From contig JAQSDW010000016.1 of NCBI GenBank assembly GCA_029946105.1, forward strand, positions 1 through 64,000: a DNA stretch of 64,000 nucleotides. The letters are read 5' to 3'. A program made the position numbers and the translations under genes. Under the pieces are notes generated by a model, which was not told the DNA's origin, ran no database searches, and saw only the letters and a list, made by a program, of their open reading frames with translations. This document shows, piece after piece, positions 48,573 through 58,874 of this stretch. The DNA is from Reyranella sp. (GTDB taxonomy: Bacteria; Pseudomonadota; Alphaproteobacteria; Reyranellales; Reyranellaceae). Position 1 is the first letter of the stretch, and the number at the start of each line of letters is the position of its first letter.

Positions 48573-49991
48573 ATGTCGTCTCGAAATCTTGCCGAACTCG
48601 ATGCCTGTGTGCGGCGCGACCTGGCGCTGATCTCCTATCCCGAGCTGCGCTGGCTGCCGCCCGTCACCGGGCCGGACGGCGAGAAGGTCGTCGACGTGCT
48701 GATCGTGGGCGGCGGCCAGGGCGGTCAGGCGCTGTCGTTCAAGCTCAAGCTCGAACGCATCGACAATCACCTCGTGATCGACCGCGGCCCGGCCGGCGCC
48801 GAGGGGCCGTGGCGCACGTTCGGTCGCATGAAGACGCTCAGGACCTGGAAGACAGTCACCGGCCCCGATCTCGGTATCCCAAGCCTCACCTACCAGAGCT
48901 GGTTCGAGGCGCAGCATGGTGCTCCGGCCTTCGCGCGCCTGAACAAGATCGCGCGCGAGAGCTGGAGCGAATACCTGCACTGGCTGCGGCGCGTGCTGGC
49001 GCTTCCCATCGAGGTCGGCACGACCTTGCTCGGCCTCGAGCCGCACGGCGCCTTGCTCCGTGCGCGCGTCAGAGATGCCGCGGGCGAACGATCGATCCTG
49101 GCCCGCTACGTGGTGCTGGCGCATGGTATCGAGGCGAGTGGCCGGTGGACGATGCCGGCATTCGTCGAACGCTTGCCGTCCGGCGTGCGCGCCCATGCCG
49201 CCGAGGCTATCGACTTCGCCGCCCTCGCCGGCCGCCGCGTCGCGGTGCTCGGGGCTGGCGCGTCGGCTTTCGACAATGCCGCGACCGCGCTCGAAGCGGG
49301 AGCGGAGGTCCATCTGTTCTGCCGCCGGCCCGAGCTGCAGCGGGTGCAGCCCTACAAGTGGCTGTCGTTCCCGGCGTTCTTCCGGCACTTCGGCGACCTC
49401 GACGATGCGACGCGCTGGAAGTTCATGAACCACGTGCTGTCGTTGCGCGAGGCGCTGCCGGTCGAGACCTGGGACCGCGTGACCTCGCACGCCGCCTTCC
49501 ATCTACACACCGGCGCGCCGTGGCTCGATGCGCGCAGCGACGGCGCCGCGGCCATCGTCGCGACGCCCGCCGGCGATCATCGTTTCGATTTCCTGATCTG
49601 TGGCACCGGCTTCGACGTCGACCTCGATCTGCGGCCGGAACTGGCCACCATCGCGCCGCACGTGCGGACCTGGCAGGACGCCTACGTGCCGCCTGAGGCT
49701 GAGCGCAATGTGCGACTCGAACGCTATCCCTATCTCGGGCCGGGCTTCGAACTGCAGGAGCGGACACCGGGTGCCGCGCCGTGGCTCGGCCGGATCCGGC
49801 TGTTCAATTTCGGGTCGACGCTCAGCTTCGGGCCCAGCGGCTCGTCGATCAACGGCATGAAGTTCGCCGTGCCGCGGCTGATCGAGGGCCTGACGCGCGA
49901 CCTGTTCCGCGCCGAGGTCGACCGGCTGTGGCAGGGTCTCATCGCCTACGACACGCCGGAATTCCCGACACGCCTCGCGCGCGATCGCTAG
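48573..49991 (+). CDS. FAD/NAD(P)-binding oxidoreductase (flavin monooxygenase-like)
   Basis: VLIVGGGQGGQALSFKL, GRRVAVLGAGASAFDNAATALEAGAEVHLFCRR, FLICGTGFDVDLDLRPEL. Confidence 0.88.
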   Translation: MSSRNLAELDACVRRDLALISYPELRWLPPVTGPDGEKVVDVLIVGGGQGGQALSFKLKLERIDNHLVIDRGPAGAEGPWRTFGRMKTLRTWKTVTGPDLGIPSLTYQSWFEAQHGAPAFARLNKIARESWSEYLHWLRRVLALPIEVGTTLLGLEPHGALLRARVRDAAGERSILARYVVLAHGIEASGRWTMPAFVERLPSGVRAHAAEAIDFAALAGRRVAVLGAGASAFDNAATALEAGAEVHLFCRRPELQRVQPYKWLSFPAFFRHFGDLDDATRWKFMNHVLSLREALPVETWDRVTSHAAFHLHTGAPWLDARSDGAAAIVATPAGDHRFDFLICGTGFDVDLDLRPELATIAPHVRTWQDAYVPPEAERNVRLERYPYLGPGFELQERTPGAAPWLGRIRLFNFGSTLSFGPSGSSINGMKFAVPRLIEGLTRDLFRAEVDRLWQGLIAYDTPEFPTRLARDR

Positions 49992-50001
49992 AGGCCGAGC
50001 G

Positions 50002-51201
50002 TCACGGCTTCGGCGGGACGAGGCGCAGGGGTACAGGATTGATCGGCACCTCCGGCGTCGGCGCGAATTTCTGGGCCAAGGCCTCCGCACGTTTGCGGTC
50101 GCGATCGGGAAGCTGCTCGCTGGTCTTTTCCCGGATCGTGCGCGACTCGGGATGGCCGCCGCGCTCGGCCAGGAGCAGCCATTTGTAGCCTTCGACCGGG
50201 TCCGCCGCGCCGCCGGCACCGCTCGTCAGCATGATGCCGTAGGCGTTCTGGGCCTCCGTTTGTCCCTGCTGCGCGGCCCGGCCGTACCAGAGCTGGGCCT
50301 GCGCCAGATCGCGCGTCACACCGGCACCGGCATAGTAGGCATTGGCAAGCTTGAACTGGGCCGATGGCACGCCGGCGTTCGCGGCGACTTCCAGCCAGGT
50401 GATTACCGAATGCAGGATCTTCTCGTTCGTCGCCTTGTCGCGCGAGGCGGGCGTTCGCGCCGCCATGTCGGCCAGCGCGAGGGCGGCCTCGGGAATCCCG
50501 CTCTGCTGCGCATGGATCAGCCAGCGGTGAGCGGCGACGGCGTCGCGTTTGATACCTGAGCCGTCGGCCAGGGCCATGCCGTAGCGCAGCGCGGCCGATG
50601 GGTGGCCTTTTTCGGCTGCCTGTCGATAGAGGTTGGTCGCGCGGACGGAATCGGCGCCGACCGGCCCCATGCTCTCCTCCATGGCGCGGCCCAGGACATA
50701 AAGCGCGTAAGGATCGCCATCGACGGCGGCTTTTTCGAGCCAGGCGCGCGCCTGGATGAGGTCGCGGGGGACGCCCTGGCCGCGCAGATAGAGCGTCCCG
50801 AGATTGAGTTGGGCGCGGCGGTGCCCCTTTTCCGCGGCGCGCGCGAACAGTTCGGCGGCGCGTGCGTCGTTGCGCGGTGTGCCGCCATCGCCCTGGGCGA
50901 AAACCAGCGCCAACCTGTGCGCGCCCTCGGCCGAACCGGCGTCGGCGGATTGCTGGATCAGTCGCAGGCCCTCGCGCTGGAGGCCTCGCTCCAGCAGGAT
51001 CGCGCCCAGCCATGCAGCAGCGTCGGCGTCGGCCGGTGCCAGCGTCCGCAGCGACGATTCGGCGGCGGCAAGATCGCCGGTCCGATACGCCGCCACCGCG
51101 GCGCGCAAAGCGGGCGAGGCGTTGCTGCTATCGTTCGATTGAGCGTGGGCGACGGTCGCGGCAAGCAGTGCCGCGAACGGCACGACTCGCCTCGCGATCA
51201 T
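50002..51201 (-). CDS. Sel1-repeat (SLR) secreted protein
   Basis: Signal peptide and multiple Sel1 repeats (AAEKGHRRAQLNLGTLYLRGQGVPRDLIQARAWLEKAA...). Confidence 0.88.
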   Translation of the reverse strand: MIARRVVPFAALLAATVAHAQSNDSSNASPALRAAVAAYRTGDLAAAESSLRTLAPADADAAAWLGAILLERGLQREGLRLIQQSADAGSAEGAHRLALVFAQGDGGTPRNDARAAELFARAAEKGHRRAQLNLGTLYLRGQGVPRDLIQARAWLEKAAVDGDPYALYVLGRAMEESMGPVGADSVRATNLYRQAAEKGHPSAALRYGMALADGSGIKRDAVAAHRWLIHAQQSGIPEAALALADMAARTPASRDKATNEKILHSVITWLEVAANAGVPSAQFKLANAYYAGAGVTRDLAQAQLWYGRAAQQGQTEAQNAYGIMLTSGAGGAADPVEGYKWLLLAERGGHPESRTIREKTSEQLPDRDRKRAEALAQKFAPTPEVPINPVPLRLVPPKP

Positions 51202-51695
51202 TTGCTCTTGAAGGAGTAGGCCAGCGCCGCTGCCTTGGCCTTGGCGATATCGTCCGCAGTGAGGCCGCGGGCCGCCTGCTCGAGCGCGGCGCCGGCATTG
51301 GGCACGTTCCAGCGCTCGGCGATGGCGATCCATTTGTAGGCCTCGAAGGCACTCTTCGGCACGCCATTGCCTTCGGCAAAGGCGCCGGCCAACGGGATCA
51401 TCGCCGGCAGATAGCCGCGCTCGGAAGCATCCAGCAGCATCGGCGCGGCCTTGTTGATGTCGAAGAGCTTCGATTCGGCGCTGCCGTAGACATAGAATCC
51501 GAGGAGAAACTCGGCGCGCGGATCACGCTCCTTGGCGAGGGGCTGAAGCTCCTTCTCGGCGGCCGCCATGTCGCCGCCCTGCAAAGCCTTGAGAGCCTCC
51601 TCGAAGCCGGCGGCGGCGGGTTGCGCCATGAATGTCAGCAGGAGGACGGCGGCGGCCACGTAAAGCGCGGATCGAATGGAACGGACGTATCGCAC
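51198..51695 (-). CDS. Small Sel1-repeat-like secreted protein
   Basis: Signal peptide ..LYVAAAVLLLTFMAQPAAAGF; DASERGYLPAMIPLAGAFAEGNGVPKSAFEAYKWIAIA; ATGA overlap with 50002-51201. Confidence 0.75.
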   Translation of the reverse strand: MRYVRSIRSALYVAAAVLLLTFMAQPAAAGFEEALKALQGGDMAAAEKELQPLAKERDPRAEFLLGFYVYGSAESKLFDINKAAPMLLDASERGYLPAMIPLAGAFAEGNGVPKSAFEAYKWIAIAERWNVPNAGAALEQAARGLTADDIAKAKAAALAYSFKSK

Positions 51696-52184
51696 AGGCG
51701 AGGACTCCCAATGGCGGCCGCTGCATTGGGCAGCCAATACGGTGAAGGCGGTCCGTCTAGCATGGAATTGGGGCCGAAACACGAAAGCGAGGCAGCTCGA
51801 CGGCGCGTTGTTACCCAAGGTGTGCTTGCCACGTCCATTCGACGCCAGCACGTATCCGGCGCACGCCGTCCCTCTCAAATCCGTCTGGCCGCGATCCTCT
51901 GTCGATTCGCTGCAAGGTCCCGGGTCGGATATCATAAGGCACTGATATTAAATGATAATTCGGGCGGAGCAGCGCAAATTCGAGCCAAACAGAACTACCC
52001 TTTTCGATTATCTTATGCGCGCAATATGCACGAATTATTGAGAATTGCGGGGAACGTCCCCAATCAGATATGCAGTTTTGCAGGTGACGAAGCCTTGGTT
52101 CGTTTGTTAGGGTATTTGCATTAGAGGCGTTTGGTCAGACATCGAAATTCATATCTGAAAGGCATTTGATCCCGACTTGGCAGT

Positions 52185-52360
52185 GCTCCGTCGCCGGAGC
52201 CACCCTTGTCCACCCAGTTTCACATAGCCCGCCGGCGGCCCCCAAGCCGCTATCGTCGAAGTCCCCTTCCCACACACCCCAAGACTTCGACAATCCCACA
52301 GACTAGGCGGGCTTCTAAGGAAGGCCGGTCGTTCCCCAAGCGGCCGGCCTTTCGTATTTT
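52185..52360 (+). ncRNA. Candidate small RNA with CCCCAAG hairpin loops and terminator
   Basis: Hairpins GCTCCG-tcgc-CGGAGC; GCGGC-CCCCAA-GCCGC; GTCGAAGTC-cccttcccacacaCCCCAA-GACTTCGAC; AAGGCCGGTCGTTCCCCAAGCGGCCGGCCTT then TTCGTATTTT. Confidence 0.6.
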
Positions 52361-52609
52361 CGAGACGTGTTGTCCGCACAGGAACGCGTCGGCCGCTTGT
52401 GCCCCCCGAACAACGCCTGAAGGGCGTTCTTGCAGGCTGGGGTGAGGCGGATATTTGCGATTCGTCGCAACACCAGACCTACCAAAAATGCCTATCTTGG
52501 AAAAAATATCCAGCAAAAATCGGGCTATCTCATCCATGAGATATGCATTTTTGCAAGTTACATTCGAATAGTGTCCTGTTAGGATTGGGTCATTAACGAG
52601 ATTCCTATT

Positions 52610-52625
52610 ATATTGGTATCAATAT
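52610..52625. promoter_or_regulatory. Inverted repeat overlapping TetR start (candidate autoregulatory operator)
   Basis: ATATTG-gtat-CAATAT, perfect arms, overlapping ATG at 52624. Confidence 0.5.
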
Positions 52626-53268
52626 GAAAATTGTCGGATTTCCCATCGACGTTTCACGTTCGCAGGATGGCCGGGTCGTGCGCGGCCTGCGAACCCGGCA
52701 GGCCCTGATCCAGGCGACCGTGGATCTCATCCAGGCGGGCGATGTCGAGCCGACCTCGGCCGCCATCGCGACCATCGCCGGAGTCTCCAGCCGCGCTCTC
52801 TTCCAGCACTTTACCTGCCTCTCGGATCTCTATGCCGCGGCCTTCGACCTGGCCGTCAGCCGGGCGTTCGGTGCCAACGGTCCGGTGGACGCCGAAGCGC
52901 CGCTCTCCAACCGCATCGACCTGCTGGTGTCCGATCGCGCCCAGCTCTTCGAGGAATGGTTGCCGGTTTGGCATTTCGCCGAACGCGTCCGCAGCGTGGC
53001 CCCGGCGGTCGGGCTGGGCGTGGCCCAGTTGCGGAGGCTCCTGCGCGAGCGCCTTGCGGCGTGGTTCGCGACCGAACTCGGCAATCTTCATCCGGCGGCG
53101 CACGATCTCGTGCTCGACTCGCTCGACGTCGCCTTTGGTCTCGATAGCTGGATGAACATGCGCGAGCAGCTGCGACTGTCTCCGGTCCATGCGTCGCGCA
53201 CCTGGCGCTTCACCGCCGAGGCGATCGTCCATCAGGCCCTGACGGTCCCAAGCGTGGCAGCAGCCTGA
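52624..53268 (+). CDS. TetR-family transcriptional regulator
   Basis: ALIQATVDLIQAGDVEPTSAAIATIAGVSSRALFQHF; same architecture as 12394-13020. Confidence 0.82.
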   Translation: MKIVGFPIDVSRSQDGRVVRGLRTRQALIQATVDLIQAGDVEPTSAAIATIAGVSSRALFQHFTCLSDLYAAAFDLAVSRAFGANGPVDAEAPLSNRIDLLVSDRAQLFEEWLPVWHFAERVRSVAPAVGLGVAQLRRLLRERLAAWFATELGNLHPAAHDLVLDSLDVAFGLDSWMNMREQLRLSPVHASRTWRFTAEAIVHQALTVPSVAAA

Positions 53269-53324
53269 CCTCGAGGCTCGCCTGACCCACTCTCCGGCTA
53301 CATCGAGATTCTGAGGATCTAATC

Positions 53325-53507
53325 GTGTTCCAGATTGTCGGCTTTTTTCTGGCGCTTGCCGCGGTCGTCGCGACCCTTGCCGCGGCGCCCGTCTACGGCT
53401 TCTTCCTCGCCGTCGCCACGCTGTGCTGGGTCGTCAAGGCCAAACCAGCACAGGTTACCAGGATCGAATACTATGCCGCCGACGGCGGCATAGTGATTCT
53501 GGCTTAG
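53325..53507 (+). CDS. Small hydrophobic membrane protein
   Basis: 60 aa with two hydrophobic stretches; no family recognised. Confidence 0.4.
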   Translation: MFQIVGFFLALAAVVATLAAAPVYGFFLAVATLCWVVKAKPAQVTRIEYYAADGGIVILA

Positions 53508-53514
53508 CCCCTGC

Positions 53515-53970
53515 TTAGTTGGCTTTGACGCGGAACTTGTCGTGGCAGGCGCCGCACGCCTTGCCGGTGGCGCCGAACGCCGCGGTCAAGGCCGCCATGT
53601 CGCCCGAGCCCGCCGCCTTGGCGAGATTGTCGTAGGCCGCGTCCGCCCCCTTGCTGGCAGCCATGAAGCCCGGCATGTCGGTCCACACCGCCGGCAGCGC
53701 CTTGGTCTCGCCCTTGTCGGAGCCGGCCGGGAACATCTTCACGAACGCCGCTTCGAGGGTCTTGAGCTTGGCGGCCTGCTCGACGGCGCCGGCCGTCGGT
53801 CCCTTGGCGTCGATGATGCCCTTGATCGCGCGCATCGCCGCAGCGGTCTGCTTGCGGTTCTCCTGACGCTCCTTGATGACGTCGGCCTGTGCGAACGCAA
53901 TCGTCGCGCCGCCGACCAACGTGCCGGCCGCGAGCGCGCCGATCACAGTCAAAACCAGAGTCTTTCTCAT
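53515..53970 (-). CDS. Cytochrome c'/c-556 family protein
   Basis: Signal peptide; C-terminal CGACHDKFR (CxxCH) heme motif. Confidence 0.9.
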   Translation of the reverse strand: MRKTLVLTVIGALAAGTLVGGATIAFAQADVIKERQENRKQTAAAMRAIKGIIDAKGPTAGAVEQAAKLKTLEAAFVKMFPAGSDKGETKALPAVWTDMPGFMAASKGADAAYDNLAKAAGSGDMAALTAAFGATGKACGACHDKFRVKAN

Positions 53971-54152
53971 GAGCCATCCCCTTTGAATTCAATCGGCCGA
54001 CGGGCCCTTTGGACCTCGCCGGCCATGTATTTGTTGCAGAGGTTGGCGTCAAAGCGAACAAGTAGGGTCCCCTGCCGCCATCACGACTGCGTGTAGTGGG
54101 CTCCGGGTGGGCCGGGGATTGAAAGCGTTGTCGCGGGAGTCGATAACAGGAC

Positions 54153-54851
54153 ATGGCCGAAAAGAATGAACGCCGGATCAGGGTCTGGGATCTGCCCGTC
54201 CGACTGTTCCACTGGACGCTCGTCATCCTGATGGTGATCTCGTATTTCACCGGCCGGGCCGGCGGGGAGTGGATGAAGTTCCACTTCTGGTCGGGTTACG
54301 CGATCATAACCCTGGTCCTCTTTCGCATCGCCTGGGGCTTCGTCGGCAGCACCACCGCCCGTTTCACCGATTTCGTGAAGGGGCCGGCGACGGCGATCGG
54401 CCATCTCCGCGACCTTCTGGGAAGCGGCCGGCCCCGCGAGGCGGGCCACAACCCCGTGGGCGGCGCCATGGTTGTGGCGTTGCTGCTCGCCATCCTGCTG
54501 CAGACGGGCGGGGGGCTGTTCGCGGCGGACACCGACATGGGAACGGTGAACGGGCCGCTCGCCCTGCTGGTCGCCGACAAGTGGGTCGAGCGGGCGACGG
54601 CCTTTCACAAGTTCTGGATCAACGTGCTGTTGTGGATGGTGGCGCTCCACGTGCTGGCCGCCATCGTCTATCTCGTCTGGAAGAAGCAGAACCTGATCGG
54701 CGCCATGGTGAGCGGCCGCAAGCCGATCGACGACGTGGTGCCGCCGGGCCAGCCCGCGCCCAAGCTGGTTTTCGTCTCGGGCCGGCTGGCGGTGTCTCTG
54801 CTGCTCGCGGCGGCGGCGATCGTCTACTTCATCGTGCGGGCTGGCGGCTGA
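54153..54851 (+). CDS. Cytochrome b561 family protein
   Basis: IRVWDLPVRLFHWTLVILMVISYFTG, four TM, FHKFWINVLLWMVALHVLA. Confidence 0.92.
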   Translation: MAEKNERRIRVWDLPVRLFHWTLVILMVISYFTGRAGGEWMKFHFWSGYAIITLVLFRIAWGFVGSTTARFTDFVKGPATAIGHLRDLLGSGRPREAGHNPVGGAMVVALLLAILLQTGGGLFAADTDMGTVNGPLALLVADKWVERATAFHKFWINVLLWMVALHVLAAIVYLVWKKQNLIGAMVSGRKPIDDVVPPGQPAPKLVFVSGRLAVSLLLAAAAIVYFIVRAGG

Positions 54852-54966
54852 GCCGCACCGCAGTGCTGCGGCCCTCGTCTGCGTTTTGGCCTGCTCCCCC
54901 GGCCTTGCTGGCTGGAAGGGCCCCCTCTAGGGTGCCCGTTGCCTTTGTGAATTTGGATTTTGCATC

Positions 54967-55815
<849 letters not shown>

Positions 55816-55843
55816 CGCCCCCGGTGACCAAAGGGAGATCGCG

Positions 55844-57025
55844 ATGTTCGTGAACTTCTTCCTCGAATTGCGTCAGGCCAAGGTGCCAGTCTCCATCAAG
55901 GAGTACCTGGCGCTGATGGAAGGCATGGACAAGGGTGTCTCCGACTACAGCGTCGACGATTTCTATTACCTGTCGCGCGCCATCCTGGTGAAGGACGAGC
56001 GCAACCTCGACAAGTTCGACAAGGTCTTCGGCCATATCTTCAAGGGCCTCGAGGCCGTGCCCGGCGACGGCGTGGCGGCCGAAATTCCCGAGGAATGGCT
56101 GCGCAAGCTCGCCGAGAAGCTTCTCACCGAGGAAGAGAAGGCGCAGATCGAGGCGCTGGGCGGTTGGGAAAAGCTCATGGAGACGCTGAAGAAGCGCCTT
56201 GAGGAGCAGCAGAAGCGCCACCAGGGCGGCAGCAAGTGGATCGGCACGGCGGGCACCTCGCCGTTCGGCGCCCACGGCTTCAATCCCGAGGGCGTGCGCA
56301 TCGGCCAGGACAAGAACCGCGAGGGCCGTGCGGTCAAGGTGTGGGACAAGCGCGAGTACAAGAACCTCGACGACACCGTCGAGATCGGCACGCGCAACAT
56401 CAAGATCGCGCTCCGGCGCCTGCGCAAGTTCGCGCGCGAAGGCGCCGAGGTCGAGCTCGACATGCCCGACACGATCCGCAGCACCGCGCGCAACGCCGGT
56501 TACCTCGACATCAAGATGGTGCCGGAGCGGCGCAACAAGGTGAAGCTGCTGATCCTGTTCGACATCGGCGGCTCGATGGACGCCCACATCCGCGTCTGCG
56601 AGGAGCTGTTCTCGGCGGCGCGCAGCGAGTTCAAGCATCTCGAGTTCTTCTACTTCCACAACTGCCTCTACGAGAAGCTGTGGAAGGACAACCGCCGCCG
56701 TCACGTCGACACCTTCTCGACGGCGCAGCTCCTGCACACCTATCCGGCCGACTACAAGGTGCTGTTCGTCGGCGACGCCTCGATGAGCCCCTACGAGATC
56801 GCCTATCCCGGCGGCTCGGTGGAGCACTGGAACGAGGAATCGGGCCAGACCTGGATCCAGCGCGTGGCCGATACCTATCGCAGCATGGTCTGGCTCAACC
56901 CGGTGCCCGAGCGGCACTGGAGCTACACGCCGTCGATCCAGCTCCTGCAGCAGCTGAGCTCCAACCGCATGTTCCCGCTCACCTTGGGCGGTCTCGACAG
57001 CGCGATGAAGGAACTGAACAAGTAA
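55844..57025 (+). CDS. VWA-domain protein (CoxE-like)
   Basis: LLILFDIGGSMDAHIRVCEELFSAAR (MIDAS DxGxS); immediately downstream of moxR. Confidence 0.92.
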   Translation: MFVNFFLELRQAKVPVSIKEYLALMEGMDKGVSDYSVDDFYYLSRAILVKDERNLDKFDKVFGHIFKGLEAVPGDGVAAEIPEEWLRKLAEKLLTEEEKAQIEALGGWEKLMETLKKRLEEQQKRHQGGSKWIGTAGTSPFGAHGFNPEGVRIGQDKNREGRAVKVWDKREYKNLDDTVEIGTRNIKIALRRLRKFAREGAEVELDMPDTIRSTARNAGYLDIKMVPERRNKVKLLILFDIGGSMDAHIRVCEELFSAARSEFKHLEFFYFHNCLYEKLWKDNRRRHVDTFSTAQLLHTYPADYKVLFVGDASMSPYEIAYPGGSVEHWNEESGQTWIQRVADTYRSMVWLNPVPERHWSYTPSIQLLQQLSSNRMFPLTLGGLDSAMKELNK

Positions 57026-57032
57026 AAGGCAA

Positions 57033-57102
57033 TGTCATCTCGGGCGGAGTAATCTCCGCCCTGGAGCGAAGCGAAGGATCCTTCGCTTCGCTCAGGATGA
57101 CA
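57033..57102. repeat. Composite palindromic element
   Basis: Outer arms TGTCATC/GATGACA enclosing GGGCGGAG-taat-CTCCGCCC and the perfect 30-bp palindrome GAGCGAAGCGAAGGATCCTTCGCTTCGCTC. Confidence 0.85.
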
Positions 57103-57123
57103 CCATCCGATTGGGAGAAAACG

Positions 57124-58758
57124 ATGAAGACCGGTCCGGCAATCGCGGAGATCCTCAAGCGCGAGGGCGTGGAATATCTCTTCGCCTATCCCGTCAACCA
57201 CCTGATCGAGCATTGCGCGGCGATCGACATCCGCCCGATCATCGTGCGCCAGGAGCGCATCGGCCTGCACATGGCCGACGCCATGTCGCGGCTGACCAAG
57301 GGCCGCAAGATGGGCGTCTTCTGCATGCAGAGCGGCCCCGGCTCGGAAAACGCCTATGGCGGCGTGGCCCAGGCCTTCGGTGAATCTGTTCCGCTGCTGG
57401 TCATCCCGGCGGGCTATCCGCGGCGCATCGCCCACGTGCCGCCGAACTTCAACTCCACCATCACCATGGCGCATGTCGCCAAGCATGCCGAGCCGATCAC
57501 CTCGGGCACCGACATCGAGAACGTCATGCGCCGGGCCTTCAGCCTGCTGCGCAACGGCCGCGGCGCGCCGGTCATCATCGAGTTCCCGGCCGAGGCCAAT
57601 GGCGAGGACGCGCCCGATCCGCTGACCTACGTGCCGGTCGTCGCCACCAAATACGGCCCCGATCCGGCGGCGGTGAAGGAAGCCGCCAAGGTGCTGGTTG
57701 GCGCCAAGCGGCCGATCATCTATGCCGGCCATGGCGTGCATTGGGCCGAGGCCTACGACGAGTTGAAGGAACTGGCCGAGCTTCTGGCCATTCCGGTCTG
57801 CACGTCGCTGCAGGGCAAGAGCAGCTTCGACGAGACCCATCCGCTGTCGCTGGGCTCGGGTGGCCGCGCCTATCCGAAGCAGGTGCGCCACTTCCTCGAC
57901 CATTGCGACGTGCTGTTCGGCGTCGGCTGCTCGTTCACCGAGACGAACTTCGGCATCTCGATGCCCAAGGGCAAGACGGTGATCCACACGACGCTGGACC
58001 CCAACCATCTCAACAAGGATGTGCGCGCCCAGTACGGCCTGATCGGCGACGCCAAGCTGGCGCTGCGCGCCATGATCGACGAGTGCAGCAAGCTGGTCGG
58101 CGGAAAGAAGCGCGATTCGGCACCTGTCGTGGCCGAGATCAAGCCGATGGCCGACGCGTGGCTCAAGGAGTGGATGCCCAAACTCACCAACAACGAGGCG
58201 CCGCTCAATCCCTACCGCGTGCTGTGGGACCTGCAGAACACGGTCGACAAGGCCAACACCATCATCACCCACGACGCCGGCAGCCCGCGCGACCAGCTCT
58301 CGCCGTTCTGGAAGACGACGGCGCCGCACACCTACATCGGCTGGGGCAAGACGACCCAGCTCGGCTACGGCCTCGGCCTCGCCATGGGCGCCAAGCTCGC
58401 CTGCCCGGACAAGCTCTGCATCAATGTCTGGGGTGATGCCGCGATCGGCTTCACCGGCATGGATTTCGAGACCGCGGTGCGAGAGCGCATTCCGATCATG
58501 TCGATCCTGCTCAACAATTTCTCGATGGCGATCGAGCTTCACATCATGAAGGTCTCGACCGAGAAGTACCGCTCGACCGATATCTCGGGCGACTATGCCG
58601 CCATGGCCCGCGCCTTCGGCGGCTACGGCGAGCGGGTCACCAAGCCCGAGGACATCATTCCCGCCATCAAGCGCGGCATCGAGCAGACCAAGAAGGGCGT
58701 GCCGGTGCTGCTCGAGTTCATCACCTCCAAGGAAGTGACGATCTCGGTGCCGAAGTAG
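57124..58758 (+). CDS. Thiamine-pyrophosphate-requiring enzyme (acetolactate synthase-like)
   Basis: GVEYLFAYPVNHLIEHC, CMQSGPGSENAYGGVAQAF, NVWGDAAIGFTGMDFETAVRERIPIMSILLNN (GDx..N TPP motif). Confidence 0.9.
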   Translation: MKTGPAIAEILKREGVEYLFAYPVNHLIEHCAAIDIRPIIVRQERIGLHMADAMSRLTKGRKMGVFCMQSGPGSENAYGGVAQAFGESVPLLVIPAGYPRRIAHVPPNFNSTITMAHVAKHAEPITSGTDIENVMRRAFSLLRNGRGAPVIIEFPAEANGEDAPDPLTYVPVVATKYGPDPAAVKEAAKVLVGAKRPIIYAGHGVHWAEAYDELKELAELLAIPVCTSLQGKSSFDETHPLSLGSGGRAYPKQVRHFLDHCDVLFGVGCSFTETNFGISMPKGKTVIHTTLDPNHLNKDVRAQYGLIGDAKLALRAMIDECSKLVGGKKRDSAPVVAEIKPMADAWLKEWMPKLTNNEAPLNPYRVLWDLQNTVDKANTIITHDAGSPRDQLSPFWKTTAPHTYIGWGKTTQLGYGLGLAMGAKLACPDKLCINVWGDAAIGFTGMDFETAVRERIPIMSILLNNFSMAIELHIMKVSTEKYRSTDISGDYAAMARAFGGYGERVTKPEDIIPAIKRGIEQTKKGVPVLLEFITSKEVTISVPK

Positions 58759-58870
58759 CTCCCCGTCGTCTCGACCGACGAGCGAAGCGAGGAGTGGAGA
58801 GACCTTCTTTCAACGAGTAAGGTCTTGCCGTTGAAGCAAGGCCCCTCGGCTACGCTCGGGGCGACGGAGG
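58759..58870. repeat. Interspersed palindromic repeat element (copy 2)
   Basis: CCCCGTCGTCTCGACCGA...AAGGCCCCTCGGCTACGCTCGGGGCGACGGAGG; same ends as 18416-18497. Confidence 0.75.
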
Positions 58871-58874
58871 TATT

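Noticed and set aside
56923-58542. 539-aa minus-strand ORF
   Set aside because: Antisense to the TPP enzyme, runs through the palindromic repeat, no recognisable domain.
56236-58758. 840-aa plus-strand ORF spanning the VWA gene and the TPP enzyme
   Set aside because: It reads the VWA gene out of frame before joining the real TPP enzyme at 57124; not a true fusion.
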